NCBI GenBank assembly: GCA_965213775.1
Contig: CBDCAC010000005.1
Location: 726,503 to 790,502, forward strand
Direction of reading: 5' to 3'
Source: Lichenicoccus sp965213775
GTDB lineage: Bacteria > Pseudomonadota > Alphaproteobacteria > Acetobacterales > Acetobacteraceae
DNA: 64,000 bases
The notes beneath the pieces are model-generated. The model was not told the DNA's origin, did no database searches, and saw only the letters and a program-made list of their open reading frames with translations. This document shows positions 33,248 to 42,064 of the stretch, in pieces. The first letter of the stretch is position 1. Each line of letters begins with the position of its first letter. Made by a program: the position numbers and the translations under genes.

Positions 33248-34168
33248 TTGAGGTCGATCCTGTTCATCACCGCGACCCGGCTCGGCGACGCGGTGCTGAC
33301 CACCGGGCTGCTCGATCACCTGCGCGCGCTGCATCCCGACGCGCGCTTCACCATCGCCTGCGGTCCGGTGGCCGCCGGCCTGTTCGATCGGCTGCCAGGC
33401 CGCGAGCGCACCCTGATCGTCGAGAAGCGTCGCCTCGACCTGCACTGGGCGGGCCTGTGGCGGCGCTGCGTGGGCACGCGCTGGGACCTCGCGGTCGACC
33501 TGCGCGGCTCCGCGGTCACCTGGCTGCTGCCGGCGCGGCGGCGCAGGGTCCTGCGCGGCGGCCGCCGGCCGGGCCTGCGCCTCGGCCATGTCGGGAGCGT
33601 GCTGGGCCTCGATCCGCCGCCGCTGCCGGTGGTGTGGACCGCGCCGCAGGACCGCGCCCTGGCGGCCTCGCTGCTGCCGGACGCGGCACCGCTGATCGGC
33701 CTCGGGCCGACCGCGAACTGGAACGGCAAGGTCTGGCCGGCGGCCCGCTTCGCCGAGCTGTTCCGACGCCTCGCGGGCAGCCTGCCGGGGGCGGTGCCGG
33801 TGCTGTTCGCCGGTCCCGGGGAGGCGGAGCACGCGATGGCGGCACCGGTGCTCGCCGCCCTGCCGCAGGCGATCGACCTGCGCGGCCTGCTGAGCGTGGC
33901 CGAGGCCGCATCCTGCCTCGCGCGCTGCGCGCTGTTCGTCGGCAATGATTCCGGGCTGATGCACCTGGCCGCCGCGGCCGGCGCGCCGACGCTGGGCCTG
34001 TTCGGGCCAAGTCGCGCCGACGAGTATGCCCCGAGCGGGCGCTGCGCCGCCTACGTGTCGGCGCCCGGGGCGCCCGGCTCGGCGCCGATCGACGGGCTGG
34101 AGGTCGAGCCGGTGCTGCAGGCCGCCTTGTGGCTGCTCATCCGGGCGGGCACGCTCGGCGCATGCTGA
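33248..34168 (+). CDS. Glycosyltransferase family 9 (heptosyltransferase-like)
   Basis: GT-B transferase of the heptosyltransferase type, 306 aa, likely acting on LPS or another envelope glycan. Seen: ATRLGDAVLTTGLLDHLR near the start, GLGPTANWNGKVWPAARFAEL in the middle, and FVGNDSGLMHLAAAAGAPTLGLFGPS, the sugar-nucleotide site. TTG at 33248 is the first start in frame that fits the family; the ribosome-binding site is weak. It overlaps the next glycosyltransferase by 7 bp. Confidence 0.88.
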   Translation: MRSILFITATRLGDAVLTTGLLDHLRALHPDARFTIACGPVAAGLFDRLPGRERTLIVEKRRLDLHWAGLWRRCVGTRWDLAVDLRGSAVTWLLPARRRRVLRGGRRPGLRLGHVGSVLGLDPPPLPVVWTAPQDRALAASLLPDAAPLIGLGPTANWNGKVWPAARFAELFRRLAGSLPGAVPVLFAGPGEAEHAMAAPVLAALPQAIDLRGLLSVAEAASCLARCALFVGNDSGLMHLAAAAGAPTLGLFGPSRADEYAPSGRCAAYVSAPGAPGSAPIDGLEVEPVLQAALWLLIRAGTLGAC

Positions 34169-35199
34169 AGGTCGCACATGTCATGGCCGGCGCCGAGGCA
34201 GGGGGGGCCGAGCTGTTCTACGAGCGGCTCTGCCTCGCCCAGGGGGGCACCCAGGGCAGCGCCGGCGACGACGTGCTGGCGGCGATCCGGCGCGACCCGC
34301 AGCGCGCCGCGCGGCTGCGGCGCGGCGGTCTCGAGCCGCTGCAGCTGCGCTTCGGCGGCCGGCTCGACCTGCTGACCCGGCCGCGGCTGGGCCGGGCGCT
34401 GCGACGCTACGCGCCCCGGGTGGCGGTGGCGTGGATGAACCGCGCCGCGCGACTCACCCCCACCGGCGACTGGGTGCTGGCCGGCCGGCTCGGCGGCTTC
34501 TACGACCTGTCGTACTACCGGCGCTGCGACCACCTGATCGGCAACACGCGCGGCATCGTCGCGTGGGTGCGAGCACAGGGCTGGCCCGGCTCGCGGGTGC
34601 ATCACCTGCCGAACTTCTCCGACGATCACGGCATCACCCCGCGACGCCGCCCGGATTGGCTGCCGCCGGGTGCGCGGCTGGTGCTGGCGATGGGCCGGCT
34701 GCACCGCAACAAGGCGTTCGACGTGCTGATCCGGGCGATGCGGCTGCTGCCCGAGGTGCGACTGCTGATCGCCGGCGAGGGGCCGGAGCGGGCGGCGCTG
34801 GAGGCGCTGGCGCGTCGCGAGGGGGTCGCCGGGCGGGTTCGGCTGCCGGGATGGAGCGAGGATCGCGCGGCCCTGCTGGCGGCCGCCGACCTGCTGGTCT
34901 GCCCGTCGCGGCACGAGCCGCTGGGCAACGTGATCATCGAGGCGTTCTCGGCGCGGCTGCCGGTGGTGGCGGCGGCGGCGCAGGGGCCGGCCGAGCTGAT
35001 CACCGGCGGCGCCGACGGCATCCTGACGCCGCCGGAGGACGCAGCCGCACTGGCGGCCGCGATCGACGCGGTGCTGCGCGACCCGTCGCTCGCGTCCCGC
35101 CTGGGGCAGGCGGGGCGCGCGCGCTACGAGGCGGAGTTCGCCGCCGAGCCGGTGCTGGCGCGCTGGCACGGCTTCCTGTCGCGCGCGGAGAAGGCCTGA
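34162..35199 (+). CDS. Glycosyltransferase family 4
   Basis: Retaining GT-B glycosyltransferase, 345 aa, cytosolic face of the membrane. The N-terminus MLKVAHVMAGAEAGGAE is a typical nucleotide-sugar glycine loop; the C-domain shows GRLHRNKAFDVLIRAM, LLIAGEGPE and the E-x7-E motif in PSRHEPLGNVIIEAFSARLPVV. It overlaps genes on both sides (7 bp and 1 bp). Acceptor unknown; the surrounding GT9 and AsnB suggest an envelope polysaccharide or LPS modification route. Confidence 0.92.
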   Translation: MLKVAHVMAGAEAGGAELFYERLCLAQGGTQGSAGDDVLAAIRRDPQRAARLRRGGLEPLQLRFGGRLDLLTRPRLGRALRRYAPRVAVAWMNRAARLTPTGDWVLAGRLGGFYDLSYYRRCDHLIGNTRGIVAWVRAQGWPGSRVHHLPNFSDDHGITPRRRPDWLPPGARLVLAMGRLHRNKAFDVLIRAMRLLPEVRLLIAGEGPERAALEALARREGVAGRVRLPGWSEDRAALLAAADLLVCPSRHEPLGNVIIEAFSARLPVVAAAAQGPAELITGGADGILTPPEDAAALAAAIDAVLRDPSLASRLGQAGRARYEAEFAAEPVLARWHGFLSRAEKA

Positions 35200-36971
35200 T
35201 GTGCGGCATCGCCGGCTTCGCGCTCGAGGCCGGCGCGAAGCCGGCCGCGCCGGCGGTGCTGTCGACGCTCGCCGCCTGCCTCGCCCATCGCGGCCCGGAC
35301 GGCGCCGGCCATACCCTGCTCGGCCGGGTGGCGCTGGTGCATACCCGGCTCGCGATCATCGACCTCGCCGGCGGCGACCAGCCGCTGTTCGCGGGTGCTG
35401 CGGCACTGATCGCCAACGGCGAGATCTACAACGACCTGGCGCTGCGCACGGACCTGCCGGAGGTGCATTTCGCCTCCGGCAGCGACTGCGAGCCGCCGCT
35501 GCATCTGTGGCTGCGCGACGGCGTCGGCTTCGCCGCGCGGCTGCGCGGCATGTACGCGATCGCCATCCACGAGCGCGGCACCCATAACCTCACCCTCGCC
35601 CGCGACCCGTTCGGGATCAAGCCGCTCTACCTCGCCGAGTTCGAGCACGGGCTGGCCTTCGCCTCCGAGCCGCAGGCGCTGCTGGCCGCGGGCCTGGTGC
35701 GCCGCGGGCTGCGCACCGAGGCGCGCGACGAGCTGCTGCAGCTCAAGTTCACGACCGGGCGCGAGACCATCTTCCCCGGCATCGCCCGCGTGCTGCCGGG
35801 CGAGACCGTGCGCATCGCCGGCGGCCGGGTGCTCGACCGCCAGCGCATCAGCGCGCTCCCGGCGGGGCCCGTGGAGGAGATCGACGAGACGGCGGCGATG
35901 GCGCGCCTCGACGCCGCACTCGAGGAGAGCGTGGCGCTGCACTGCCGCAGCGACGTGCCGTACGGGCTGTTCCTCTCCGGCGGCATCGACAGCGCCTGCG
36001 TGCTGCACGTGATGGCGCGGCTCACCGCAGCCCCGGTGCGCGCCTTCACCGCCGCCTTCGAGCGCGGCGAGGCGGCGGACGAGAGCGAGCAGGCGCGCGT
36101 CGTCGCCCGCGCCGCGGGTGCGAGGCACGAGGTGCTGCGGATCGACGAGCGGACGGTCTGGCGGCATCTGCCCGAGATCGTCGCCTGCCTGGACGATCCG
36201 GTCGCGGACTACGCGGTGATCCCGACCTGGCTGCTGGCGCGACACGCCAGGCGCGACGTCAAGGTGATCCTGAGCGGCGAGGGCGGCGACGAGCTGTTCG
36301 CGGGCTACGGACGCTATCGCCGCGCCATGCGCCCCTGGTGGCGGGGCGGCCGCGCGATGCGCCGGCGCGGCACCTTCGACGGGCTGGACGTGCTGCGCCG
36401 CCCCCCGCGCGACTGGCGCCACGGGCTGGCCGCGACCGAGCTGACCCTGCGCGGCCGCAGCGGCGCCGGCCGCGGCTCGCGGCTGCTGGCGGCGCAGGAA
36501 GCCGACATCTGCGAGTGGCTGCCGAACGACCTGCTGCTCAAGCTCGATCGCTGTCTGATGGCGCACGGCATCGAGGGGCGCACGCCGCTGCTCGATCCCG
36601 CGGTCGCGGCGGCGGCGTTCCGGCTGCCGGACGCGCTGAAGATACGGGGCGGCATGGGCAAGTGGCTGCTGCGGCGCTGGCTGGAGAGCCGCATGCCGCA
36701 GGCGCGGCCGTTCGCGCCCAAGCAGGGCTTCACCGTGCCGGTGGGGGCGTGGATCGCGCGTGCCGGCGACCGGCTGGCGCCGCTGGTGGCGCGACAGCAG
36801 GGTGTGGCCGAGATCGCGACCGCGGACGCGGTGTCGCGGCTGTTCCGCCATGCCGCCGGCCGGCGCGAGCAGCATGCGGCGTGGACGCTGCTGTTCTACG
36901 CGCTGTGGCACCGCACCCACGTGCTGGGGCAGGCGCCGTCGGGCGACGTGTTCGAGACCCTGTCGAGCTGA
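35199..36971 (+). CDS. asnB: Asparagine synthetase B (glutamine-hydrolysing)
   Basis: Class II glutamine amidotransferase/ATP-pyrophosphatase, 590 aa. The N-terminal Cys (MCGIAGF), HRGPDGAGH and NGEIYND form the glutaminase; SGGIDSACVLHVM is the P-loop and LSGEGGDELFAGYGRY the synthetase signature. In operons with glycosyltransferases such proteins often amidate sugar-acid residues of polysaccharides rather than make free asparagine. ATG overlaps the previous stop by 1 bp, so it belongs to the glycosyltransferase run. Confidence 0.93.
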   Translation: MCGIAGFALEAGAKPAAPAVLSTLAACLAHRGPDGAGHTLLGRVALVHTRLAIIDLAGGDQPLFAGAAALIANGEIYNDLALRTDLPEVHFASGSDCEPPLHLWLRDGVGFAARLRGMYAIAIHERGTHNLTLARDPFGIKPLYLAEFEHGLAFASEPQALLAAGLVRRGLRTEARDELLQLKFTTGRETIFPGIARVLPGETVRIAGGRVLDRQRISALPAGPVEEIDETAAMARLDAALEESVALHCRSDVPYGLFLSGGIDSACVLHVMARLTAAPVRAFTAAFERGEAADESEQARVVARAAGARHEVLRIDERTVWRHLPEIVACLDDPVADYAVIPTWLLARHARRDVKVILSGEGGDELFAGYGRYRRAMRPWWRGGRAMRRRGTFDGLDVLRRPPRDWRHGLAATELTLRGRSGAGRGSRLLAAQEADICEWLPNDLLLKLDRCLMAHGIEGRTPLLDPAVAAAAFRLPDALKIRGGMGKWLLRRWLESRMPQARPFAPKQGFTVPVGAWIARAGDRLAPLVARQQGVAEIATADAVSRLFRHAAGRREQHAAWTLLFYALWHRTHVLGQAPSGDVFETLSS

Positions 36972-37076
36972 GCGGCGCGGACCGGCCGCGCCCGCGGCTC
37001 GCGGAGCCTGCTCGCGAGCCGGCTTGCGCAGCGGGCGGCACTCTGGGATCCAGGCGGCCGACATCTTGGAGCGAGC

Positions 37077-38396
37077 ATGCGCTACGACCTGATCGTGCAT
37101 GGCGGGACCTGCATGCTGCCCTGGGGAGAGTGCGCCACCGATATCGGTGTCCTCGACGGGCGGATCGCCAGCCTGTCGGCGGCGGCGGCGGACGAGGCGG
37201 CCGAGCGCGTCGACGCGAGCGGCCTGCACGTGCTGCCGGGGCTGATCGATCCGCACGTGCATCTGCGGGATCCCGGCGATGCCGCGGTGGAGAGCATCCC
37301 CACCGGCACCCGCGCCGCCCTGCTCGGCGGCATCGCGACCGTGTTCGACATGCCCAACACCGCGCCGCCGATCACCGATGCGGCCTCGATCGTCTGGAAG
37401 CAGGAGTATGCGGCGCGCCAGAGCTGGACCGACTTCGCGCTCTATGTCGGCGCCACGCGCGGCAACAGCGCCGCACTCGCGCAGTACGAGCGGCTGGACG
37501 GGGTGTGCGCGGTCAAGCTGTTCGCGGGCTCCTCCACCGGCGCGCTGATGATCGAGGACGACGAGGGGATCGAGCGGGTGATGCGGCACGGGCGCCGCCG
37601 GATCGCCTTCCACAGCGAGGACGAGTACCGCCTGCAGGCGCGACGCGGGATGTTCCCGCGCGGCGCCCCGCACGACCATCATCGTCTGTGGCGCGACGAG
37701 GAGTGCGCCTTCCTCGGCACCAGGAGGATCGTGGCGCTGGCGCGGCGCACCGGACGGCCGGCGCATATCCTGCACGTCTCGACGGCGGAGGAGCTGGAGT
37801 ACCTCGCAGGGGCTCGCGACATCGCGACCGTGGAGGTGCTGGTCAACCACCTGACCCAGGTGGCGCCGGAATGCTACGAGCGGCTCGGCGGCCTGGCCGT
37901 GATGAACCCGCCGATACGCGACCGGCGGCACTACGAGGCGGGCTGGCGGGCGGTGCGCGACGGGGTGGTGGACACGCTCGGCTCGGACCATGCGCCGCAC
38001 GCGCTGGAGGCCAAGGCGCGGCCCTGGCCGGATTGTCCGGCCGGGCTGACCGGGGTGCAGACCATCCTGCCGGTGATGCTGGACCACGTCCATGCCGGCC
38101 GGCTTTCGCTCGGCCGGCTGGTCGACCTGATGGCGGCGGGACCCGCCCGCGTCTACGGGCTGCTCGGCAAGGGCCGCCTCGCCGCCGGCTACGACGCCGA
38201 CTTCACCCTGGTGGACCTCCGCGCGCGACGGCGCATCGCCAACGACTGGATCGTGACACCGGCCGGCTGGACCCCGTTCGACGGCATGCAGGTCACCGGC
38301 TGGCCGGTCGCGGTGATCCTGCGCGGCCGGACGGTGATGCGCGACGATACCGTGCTGGGCGCGCCGAGCGGCCGGCTGGCGCGGTTCGCCGGCTGA
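37077..38396 (+). CDS. pyrC: Dihydroorotase (amidohydrolase family)
   Basis: Cyclises carbamoyl-aspartate in pyrimidine synthesis; metal-dependent TIM barrel, 439 aa. Metal ligands: DPHVHLRDPG, the probable carboxylated Lys in VKLFAGSST, HILHVSTAEE and SDHAPHALEAK. Features such as FDMPNTAPPITDAAS and FHSEDEYRLQAR resemble class I dihydroorotases, though allantoinase-like enzymes share this pattern, so the assignment is not certain. The 105-bp gap before it holds nothing recognisable. Confidence 0.85.
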   Translation: MRYDLIVHGGTCMLPWGECATDIGVLDGRIASLSAAAADEAAERVDASGLHVLPGLIDPHVHLRDPGDAAVESIPTGTRAALLGGIATVFDMPNTAPPITDAASIVWKQEYAARQSWTDFALYVGATRGNSAALAQYERLDGVCAVKLFAGSSTGALMIEDDEGIERVMRHGRRRIAFHSEDEYRLQARRGMFPRGAPHDHHRLWRDEECAFLGTRRIVALARRTGRPAHILHVSTAEELEYLAGARDIATVEVLVNHLTQVAPECYERLGGLAVMNPPIRDRRHYEAGWRAVRDGVVDTLGSDHAPHALEAKARPWPDCPAGLTGVQTILPVMLDHVHAGRLSLGRLVDLMAAGPARVYGLLGKGRLAAGYDADFTLVDLRARRRIANDWIVTPAGWTPFDGMQVTGWPVAVILRGRTVMRDDTVLGAPSGRLARFAG

Positions 38397-38399
38397 GCA

Positions 38400-38511
38400 G
38401 GCAAGGGGTTTTGCCCCTTGACCCCATCAAAGGCAAGCCATCGAAAACCTTATCTCAGAAAATGGGGTTTGGGGCCTGCGGCCCCAACGGGTCGAGGGCA
38501 GAGCCCTCGCC
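38400..38511. repeat. Dispersed repeat, copy E (full-length type copy)
   Basis: Reference copy of the family, 112 bp. Left end GGCAAGGGG with a hairpin to CCCCTTG; then ACCCCATCAAAGGCAAGCC; an AT-rich centre; ATGGGGTTTGGGGCC; a GGGGCC...GGCCCC hairpin; and a right hairpin GAGGGC...GCCCTC ending GCC. The ends are inverted copies. It fills the gap between two convergent genes. Confidence 0.85.
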
Positions 38512-38529
38512 TCCTGCCAGGTCAGCGCC

Positions 38530-40557
38530 TCAGGCCAGCGAGAGCTGCGTCGTCGCGAGCGCGGTCTGGATCAGCTTGGTCACGGTGGCGATCCGGTACG
38601 GCTTCTGCAGGAACACCGCACCCTTGGGCAGCTGCTCGGTGATGGTCTCGTCGCTGTAGCCCGAGGCGTACACCACCGGGATGCCCGGCCGCATGCGGCG
38701 CGCCTCCTCGGCGAGTGCGACGCCGTTGATGCCCGGCATGACGATGTCGGTGAAGATCAGCGAGATCAGCGGGTTCGCCTTCAGGGCGGCCAGGGCGTGG
38801 GTCGCGTCGGGCGCGCTGATCACCTCGTAGCCGCTGTCGCTGAGGCTCGAGGAGACGATCTCCAGCAGTTCCGGCTCGTCCTCGACCACCAGCAGCGTCT
38901 CCAGGCTGGGCCGTGCGCCCGCCTGCGAGGCGCCGTCCGCCAGGCTCAGCGGCAGCACGCCGTGCATCGCGACGGCCCGCGGCAGCAGCATCTCGACGAC
39001 GGTGCCGCGGCCCGGCCGGCTGTCGATGCGCATGGCGCCGCCGGACTGGCGGACGAAGCCGTAGGTCTGCGACAGGCCCAGGCCGGTGCCCTTGCCGACC
39101 GGCTTGGTGGTGAAGAACGGCTCCAGCGCGCGCCGCCGCACCTCCTCGGACATGCCGCAGCCATCGTCGATCACGCTGATGCAGACATAGTCGCCGGCGG
39201 CGACGGCGTCCTCGCTGTTGGCGTCGAGCCAGACGGTGTCGATGCCGTTCAGGCTGGTGTTGGCGACGCGGATGCGGATCTGGCCCTGCTGGGAGATCGC
39301 GTGGGTGGCGTTGATGACCAGGTTGAGCAGGGCCGCCTCGAGCTGGTTCTGGTCGGCGAGGCACGACCAGCGCTTCTCGTGGACGGTCTCCTCGGGCAGC
39401 TCGATATGCAGCGAGACCTGCTCGCCGACGGTGCGCGACAGCAGGCTGCTCATGCCCTCGATGACGCGGCGCGGCTCCAGCGGCTTGGGGTCGAGCCGCT
39501 GCCGACGGGAGAAGGCGAGCAGCTGGGCGGTCAGCTTCTCGGCGCGGCCGGAGGCGCGGCCGGCGGCCTCGACCAGCTTCAGGGCGGGGCCGTTATTGCC
39601 CAGCCTGGGCCTGAGCATCTCCAGGTTGCCGTCGATGACCGTGAGCATGTTGTTGAAGTCGTGGGCGATGCCGCCGGTGAGCTTGCCGATCGCCTCCATC
39701 TTCTGGGACTGCAGCAGCCGCTCCTCGCTCGCCCGCAGCGCGCGCTCGGCCTGCTTGCGCCCGGTGACGTCGGTCAGCACGCCCAGGATGTGCAGCGGGC
39801 GGCCGAGCGAGTCGCGCTCCAGCCGTGCCGACAGCATCACGTCGATCAGCGCCCCGTCCTTCTTGCGGAACACGTATTCGGCCTCGCGCAGCTCGCCGTC
39901 GCCGAGCAGCACCGACAGGCTCTGCGCCAAGTGGGAGGCGGTCTCCAGCGGGCAGAACTCTTCGAGCGGACGGCCGATCACGTCGTCGCGCGAGTAGCCG
40001 AGCAGGTCGCACCAGTAGTCGCTGATCCCGTTCAGCCGGCCCTCGACGTCGAGCGTGTGCAGCGGCACCGGCGTGCGGTTGTAGATGCCGCGGTAGCGCG
40101 CCTCGCTCTGCTGCAGCAGGCGCGCGCCGCGGTCGCTCTCGGCGATGCGCAGCGAGAGCTGGCGGTTGACCTGCTGCAGGTCGGCCGGCGAGGGCAGCGC
40201 CAGGGCGCGCGGGATCGAGGGCCACAGGATGACGGCGGTGGTGAGGGAGAGGATCGCGGTGGTCGCCTTGGCGACGCCCTCCAGCCAGTAGGCCGGCACC
40301 CACAGCGTCAGCACCGCCAGCCAGTGCACGGCGCCGCAGGCGAGCAGGGAGGCGGCGAAGAGCTGGATCAGGCGGCGATGCGCCACGTCGCGGCGCTGGT
40401 GGATGAACCAGCCGATGGCGAGCGGGATGGAGCAGTACGACACCGCGACCAGGACGTCGGAGCCGGCATGCAGGGAGATCAGGGCGGGCTGCCAGACCAT
40501 GCAGAAGCCGCGCGACGCCAGTCCGGTCGGGTTCAAGAGATCAGCCAGGAGCTTCAA
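38530..40557 (-). CDS. Hybrid histidine kinase with ethylene-receptor-type sensor domain
   Basis: 675 aa membrane sensor kinase. Residues 25-115 form three hydrophobic helices matching plant ETR1: Asp34, Tyr41, Ile44, Pro45, Cys74 and His78 occur at exactly the spacing of ETR1 D25, Y32, I35, P36, C65 and H69, where Cys and His hold Cu(I). One PAS domain (about 152-268) precedes the HisKA with phospho-acceptor His299 (GGIAHDFNNML), a HATPase (GTGLGLSQTYGFV), and a C-terminal receiver (VVEDEPEL, IFTDIVMPG, KPY). TTG at 40557 is chosen because residues 1-20 (LLNPTGLASRGFC) resemble the start of related proteins. Output partner not in the window. Confidence 0.9.
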   Translation of the reverse strand: MKLLADLLNPTGLASRGFCMVWQPALISLHAGSDVLVAVSYCSIPLAIGWFIHQRRDVAHRRLIQLFAASLLACGAVHWLAVLTLWVPAYWLEGVAKATTAILSLTTAVILWPSIPRALALPSPADLQQVNRQLSLRIAESDRGARLLQQSEARYRGIYNRTPVPLHTLDVEGRLNGISDYWCDLLGYSRDDVIGRPLEEFCPLETASHLAQSLSVLLGDGELREAEYVFRKKDGALIDVMLSARLERDSLGRPLHILGVLTDVTGRKQAERALRASEERLLQSQKMEAIGKLTGGIAHDFNNMLTVIDGNLEMLRPRLGNNGPALKLVEAAGRASGRAEKLTAQLLAFSRRQRLDPKPLEPRRVIEGMSSLLSRTVGEQVSLHIELPEETVHEKRWSCLADQNQLEAALLNLVINATHAISQQGQIRIRVANTSLNGIDTVWLDANSEDAVAAGDYVCISVIDDGCGMSEEVRRRALEPFFTTKPVGKGTGLGLSQTYGFVRQSGGAMRIDSRPGRGTVVEMLLPRAVAMHGVLPLSLADGASQAGARPSLETLLVVEDEPELLEIVSSSLSDSGYEVISAPDATHALAALKANPLISLIFTDIVMPGINGVALAEEARRMRPGIPVVYASGYSDETITEQLPKGAVFLQKPYRIATVTKLIQTALATTQLSLA

Positions 40558-40691
40558 GGCGACTTTGTCCCGAGCCTGTTACGCGATCGGTCAGACCAAC
40601 CGAAGCATAACGTGTTTAAACCGAGACAGAAACGAAAATTCTCCCGCACCCTGGCGCAAGACCGTCACCCCCGTCCCCGGTGAGGAAAAAT

Positions 40692-40742
40692 CCTTGAAAA
40701 TCGGTTTCCTAGAGATCGGGGTCTGGGGCGGAGCCCTTGGCT
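40692..40742. repeat. Dispersed repeat, copy F (degenerate)
   Basis: A partial, decayed copy in the 226-bp gap between creatininase and kinase genes: TCCTTGAAAATCGGTTTCCTAGAGATCGGGGTCTGGGG follows the family's centre and right arm, after which similarity fades. The rest of that gap (about 40560-40690) is AT-richer and may hold the kinase promoter; I see no convincing consensus. Confidence 0.45.
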
Positions 40743-40783
40743 GTCCGCAAGGCCAACCCCTGCTCCCGATCGCTATTTCCCGC

Positions 40784-41614
40784 TTAAGATGCCGTAGCTT
40801 CACCGTCGTTCCAGCCATGCGCAATCAGGTGCGCGATCAGGTCGGCGCCGAGTGCCGCCAGCCGCTCGACCAGCCGAGCGCCGGTCTCGGCCGAGGACAG
40901 CGCCGCCTCGCCTGCGACGGCGCTGTCGCCCACCTCCAGCGGGAGCGCGATCTCGATCCCCGCGAAGCGCGCGGTGCCGAAGCTGTCCGTCGAGAGGCCG
41001 AACAGCTCGCGCGGCGGCGCCGGCGCCGCCGGCACCCGCTCGGGGCGGATCAGCTCGGGGAACAGGTGCATCGCCACGCTGGCCAGCGGGTCGGCGCCGT
41101 GGCCGCCGGCGCGCGCCGCGAGCGGCTCTCCGAGCAGCGACGGCAGCAGCTGGCCGGCGATCCGCCAAGGCTGGAAGTTGGGCACCAGCACGCGGCGCTC
41201 GAGCCAGATCTCCTGGGTGACGTCGTGGATCGCCTGGGCGTTGCCGCCGTGGCCGTTGACGACGATCAGGCGGTGCGCGCGGTGCCGCAGCAGGCAGCCG
41301 GTGACGTCGCGCAGCACGTGGCGCAGGGTCTGCTGCGACAGGGCGATGCCGCCGGGGACGCTGCCGAAGAAGTCGCGTCCGCCGAACGGCAGCGCCGGCA
41401 CGGTGAGGGTGTCGTGGCCCGCAGCACAGGCGCGCTCGGCGATCAGGGTGGCGATCCGCTCGGCGCACAGGAAGTCGCCCATCGGCGCATGCGGCCCCTG
41501 GTCCTCGAGGCTGCCGAGCGGCACCAGCAGCACCGGGGCGGCGGCGAGGCGGGAGCGCGCCTCGGCGCTGGTGAGCTCGGCGAGGCGGGTGCGTGCGGCG
41601 GCTGGATGCGGCAT
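40784..41614 (-). CDS. Creatininase-family hydrolase
   Basis: Metal-dependent amidohydrolase of the creatininase fold, 276 aa, cytosolic. Seen: GSLEDQGPHAPMGDFLCAER (first metal site, with the common EQHG replaced by EDQG, so a His ligand is missing), VVNGHGGNAQAIHDV and AGGHGADPLASV. Members include creatininase, formamidopyrimidine and guanidine-type hydrolases. Substrate unknown; no creatine-pathway genes nearby. ATG at 41614 has GGAG 7 nt upstream. Divergent from the small secreted protein. Confidence 0.85.
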   Translation of the reverse strand: MPHPAAARTRLAELTSAEARSRLAAAPVLLVPLGSLEDQGPHAPMGDFLCAERIATLIAERACAAGHDTLTVPALPFGGRDFFGSVPGGIALSQQTLRHVLRDVTGCLLRHRAHRLIVVNGHGGNAQAIHDVTQEIWLERRVLVPNFQPWRIAGQLLPSLLGEPLAARAGGHGADPLASVAMHLFPELIRPERVPAAPAPPRELFGLSTDSFGTARFAGIEIALPLEVGDSAVAGEAALSSAETGARLVERLAALGADLIAHLIAHGWNDGEATAS

Positions 41615-41687
41615 CGGTGTCTCCGGGGCGTCTTGACGGAACGCTACGGCTCCGTTGGGATGCCGCGCCTCCTGGGGAAATCGAGCG

Positions 41688-42062
41688 GTGTCGAACTCTG
41701 CCTGCTGCGTGCCGCTGTGCTGCCTGCTGCTGTGCGGCGGCGGACCGGCATTCGCGGCCGGCTGGAGCGCTGCCGCCTGCGGACGCGAGCCGGCACCTCC
41801 GGCGGTGGCCGGGGGCACGGTCGAGCGCTACAATGCCAGCATCGACAGGGTCGCGGCCTACGACAAGGCGGCCCGCGCCTACAGCGACTGCGTCAGCCAG
41901 CGCTCGGTGGCCGAGCAGAGCGCGATCAGCAACGATGCCCGCGCCCGCATGGCGGCGATCAACCAGGCGGCGGTCGCGGTGCAGAGGCGGATCGGCGGCA
42001 ATTTCGCGGCCCTGTCGGCGCAGCTGCGGACGGCCGGGGAGAAGCTCGGCGTAAAGGAGTGA
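41688..42062 (+). CDS. Small secreted protein, unknown function
   Basis: 124 aa from GTG at 41688, chosen because GGGGAAA precedes it; a GTG-free longer reading starts at 41655. A signal peptide with several Cys (CCVPLCCLLLCGGGPAFA) is followed by a mature part with AACGREPAPP and then a helix-rich region YNASIDRVAAYDKAARAYSDC, ending in basic, coiled-coil-like sequence. Two Cys in the mature part could pair. No family recognised. Its stop overlaps the aldolase upstream region by a few bases, suggesting co-transcription. Confidence 0.65.
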   Translation: MSNSACCVPLCCLLLCGGGPAFAAGWSAAACGREPAPPAVAGGTVERYNASIDRVAAYDKAARAYSDCVSQRSVAEQSAISNDARARMAAINQAAVAVQRRIGGNFAALSAQLRTAGEKLGVKE

Positions 42063-42064
42063 CG

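Noticed and set aside
32315..34177. Long minus-strand frame that would fuse ygfZ to the antisense of the GT9 gene
   Set aside because: Only the last 269 codons have YgfZ features; the upstream part lies opposite an intact glycosyltransferase gene.
36972..37076. Search for a promoter or terminator between asnB and dihydroorotase
   Set aside because: Only GC-rich sequence with scattered short inverted repeats; nothing distinct enough to call.
35124..38093. 989-codon minus-strand frame over asnB and dihydroorotase
   Set aside because: Antisense shadow of two well-identified genes; His/Arg-rich without any domain.
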